Shown here piece by piece: positions 5,395 through 5,765 of a DNA stretch of 5,765 nucleotides (positions are counted from its first letter, which is position 1; every line of letters begins with the position of its first letter). The stretch comes from an uncultured Prevotella sp. (GTDB lineage Bacteria; Bacteroidota; Bacteroidia; Bacteroidales; Bacteroidaceae): NCBI GenBank assembly GCA_946625715.1, contig CAMOTK010000127.1, positions 1 through 5,765 on the forward strand. The letters are read 5' to 3'. Both the position numbers and the translations under genes were made by a program. The notes under the pieces are model-generated. The model worked only from the letters and a program-made list of their open reading frames with translations, had not been told where the DNA came from and did no database searches.

Positions 5395-5571
5395 ATGAAA
5401 AAGATTTATTCAACACCCACAACAAGCGTGTTTAAGATAGAAACCGTCTCGATGATTGCAGCCACGACACTCACCATCGAAGGCAACAATGCCTCGGTAA
5501 AATCGACATACTTAGACGATGGCTACGACGGTGAGTTTAGTTCGCGCGGTTCCAATGGTTGGGACGATTAA
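5395..5571 (+). CDS. Small peptide of 58 residues, Bacteroidales 'MKK-Y-x-x-P' type
   Basis: The frame runs from ATG 5395 to TAA 5569-5571. The product starts M-K-K-I-Y-S-T-P, continues S-V-F-K-I-E-T-V-S-M-I-A-A-T-T-L, and ends with an acidic, Gly/Ser-rich segment: D-D-G-Y-D-G-E-F-S-S-R-G-S-N-G-W-D-D. I recall many short Bacteroidales proteins with this plan (MKK-Y-x-x-P, a short hydrophobic stretch, then acidic residues with S-R and W/F-D-D), usually unannotated and of unknown role. The hydrophobic part is too short and mixed for a convincing signal peptide. The strong ribosome binding site, GC-ending codons and the terminator after it support a real gene. It begins 20 bases after the secreted-protein gene and is probably co-transcribed. 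A precursor peptide that is cut or modified is possible but unproven: no maturation enzyme is visible. Confidence 0.8.
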   Translation: MKKIYSTPTTSVFKIETVSMIAATTLTIEGNNASVKSTYLDDGYDGEFSSRGSNGWDD

Positions 5572-5601
5572 GATTACTAACCTCACCCCCTACCCCACAC
5601 T

Positions 5602-5651
5602 CACCAGCAGCTGCGCCCCATGCATCGGGATGCAGCTGCTGGTGTCCGTTT
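5602..5651 (+). terminator. GC-rich hairpin, probable terminator of the secreted protein and peptide unit
   Basis: CACCAGCAGCTGC (5602-5614) pairs perfectly with GCAGCTGCTGGTG (5632-5644), a 13-bp stem. Inner CCC (5617-5619) and GGG (5627-5629) can extend it. The following TCCGTTT has only a short T run, so release may be less efficient than at the terminator ending at 3891. Its position between a stop codon and a new promoter supports the call. Confidence 0.75.
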
Positions 5652-5673
5652 AGCGACAAAACGCCATCAAAAT

Positions 5674-5704
5674 TTTGCCGTTTCAAAGAAAAACCGTATA
5701 TTTG
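5674..5704 (+). promoter_or_regulatory. Bacteroidota-type promoter of the last, partial gene
   Basis: TTTG (5674-5677), a 19-base spacer and TATATTTG (5697-5704) match the phylum consensus exactly. The leader to the ATG at 5729 would be about 15-20 bases. Confidence 0.9.
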
Positions 5705-5728
5705 CAGCGAAGAAAGAGAACAAAAGAT

Positions 5729-5765
5729 ATGGGAATTACTAAAGAAAACGCTATCAATGCTCTCA
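5729..5765 (+). CDS. Start of an unidentified gene, cut by the window edge
   Basis: The ATG at 5729 follows a consensus promoter and opens a frame reading M-G-I-T-K-E-N-A-I-N-A-L to the window end. Twelve residues are too few to assign a family. The helical, I-T-K-E-N start with no signal peptide suggests a cytoplasmic protein, unlike the exported proteins before it. Having its own promoter, it appears to be a separate transcription unit. Confidence 0.6.
   Translation, partial: MGITKENAINAL

Larger units (their letters stand above)
5572..5728. other. 157-base intergenic region with terminator and promoter
   Basis: It holds a C-rich stretch, a GC-rich hairpin and the promoter of the last gene. 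No further open frame of note was seen. Confidence 0.7.

Noticed and set aside
5192..5425. A 77-codon - strand frame across the end of the secreted-protein gene and the start of the peptide gene
   Set aside because: It is antisense to two supported + strand genes and has no start signals or recognisable features.

Overview
The window looks like a chromosomal stretch from a member of the Bacteroidales, most likely Prevotella or a close relative. Two promoters fit the Bacteroidota consensus (TTTG, 19 bases, TAnnTTTG). Most genes have AT-rich leaders with no Shine-Dalgarno sequence. The recognisable proteins are families typical of this order: an Mx1-type metallopeptidase lipoprotein, a DUF4302 lipoprotein, and secreted beta-rich proteins with the 'Y-x-L-x-G-x-R-V ... 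G-x-Y/I ... K' tail. No gene symbol can be given with confidence.

All genes read on the + strand. Positions 1-3821 hold a likely operon of three exported proteins: a zinc-metallopeptidase lipoprotein whose 5' end lies before the window (to 890), a DUF4302 lipoprotein (926-2236), and a 513-residue secreted protein with an internal duplication (2280-3821). From memory, the first two families often sit downstream of SusC/SusD pairs, so such a pair may lie just upstream. A strong intrinsic terminator (3854-3891) closes the unit.

Positions 3822-4207 are non-coding but dense in structure. After the terminator come three near-identical 13-bp palindromes (TTAACAyTGTTAA) spaced exactly 22 bp, nested in a 49-base hairpin-capable block and bordered by a 13-bp direct repeat. 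An AT-rich stretch and a clear promoter (4150-4179) follow.

That promoter drives a 388-residue secreted protein (4208-5374). Its signal peptide and last hundred or so residues resemble the neighbours in base use, while the middle is AT-rich, so the gene looks mosaic. Twenty bases further on is a 58-residue peptide gene (5395-5571) with a textbook AAGGAGG ribosome binding site, the only one in the window. A GC-rich hairpin (5602-5651) ends this unit, and a second clear promoter (5674-5704) starts a gene cut by the window edge (5729 onward).

The points most worth a second look are the 22-bp palindrome array, the seven-unit heptamer repeat between the first two genes, the G-rich tracts in two signal-peptide coding regions, the mosaic secreted protein, and the small peptide gene. 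No RNA gene, transposase, integrase or CRISPR array was seen.
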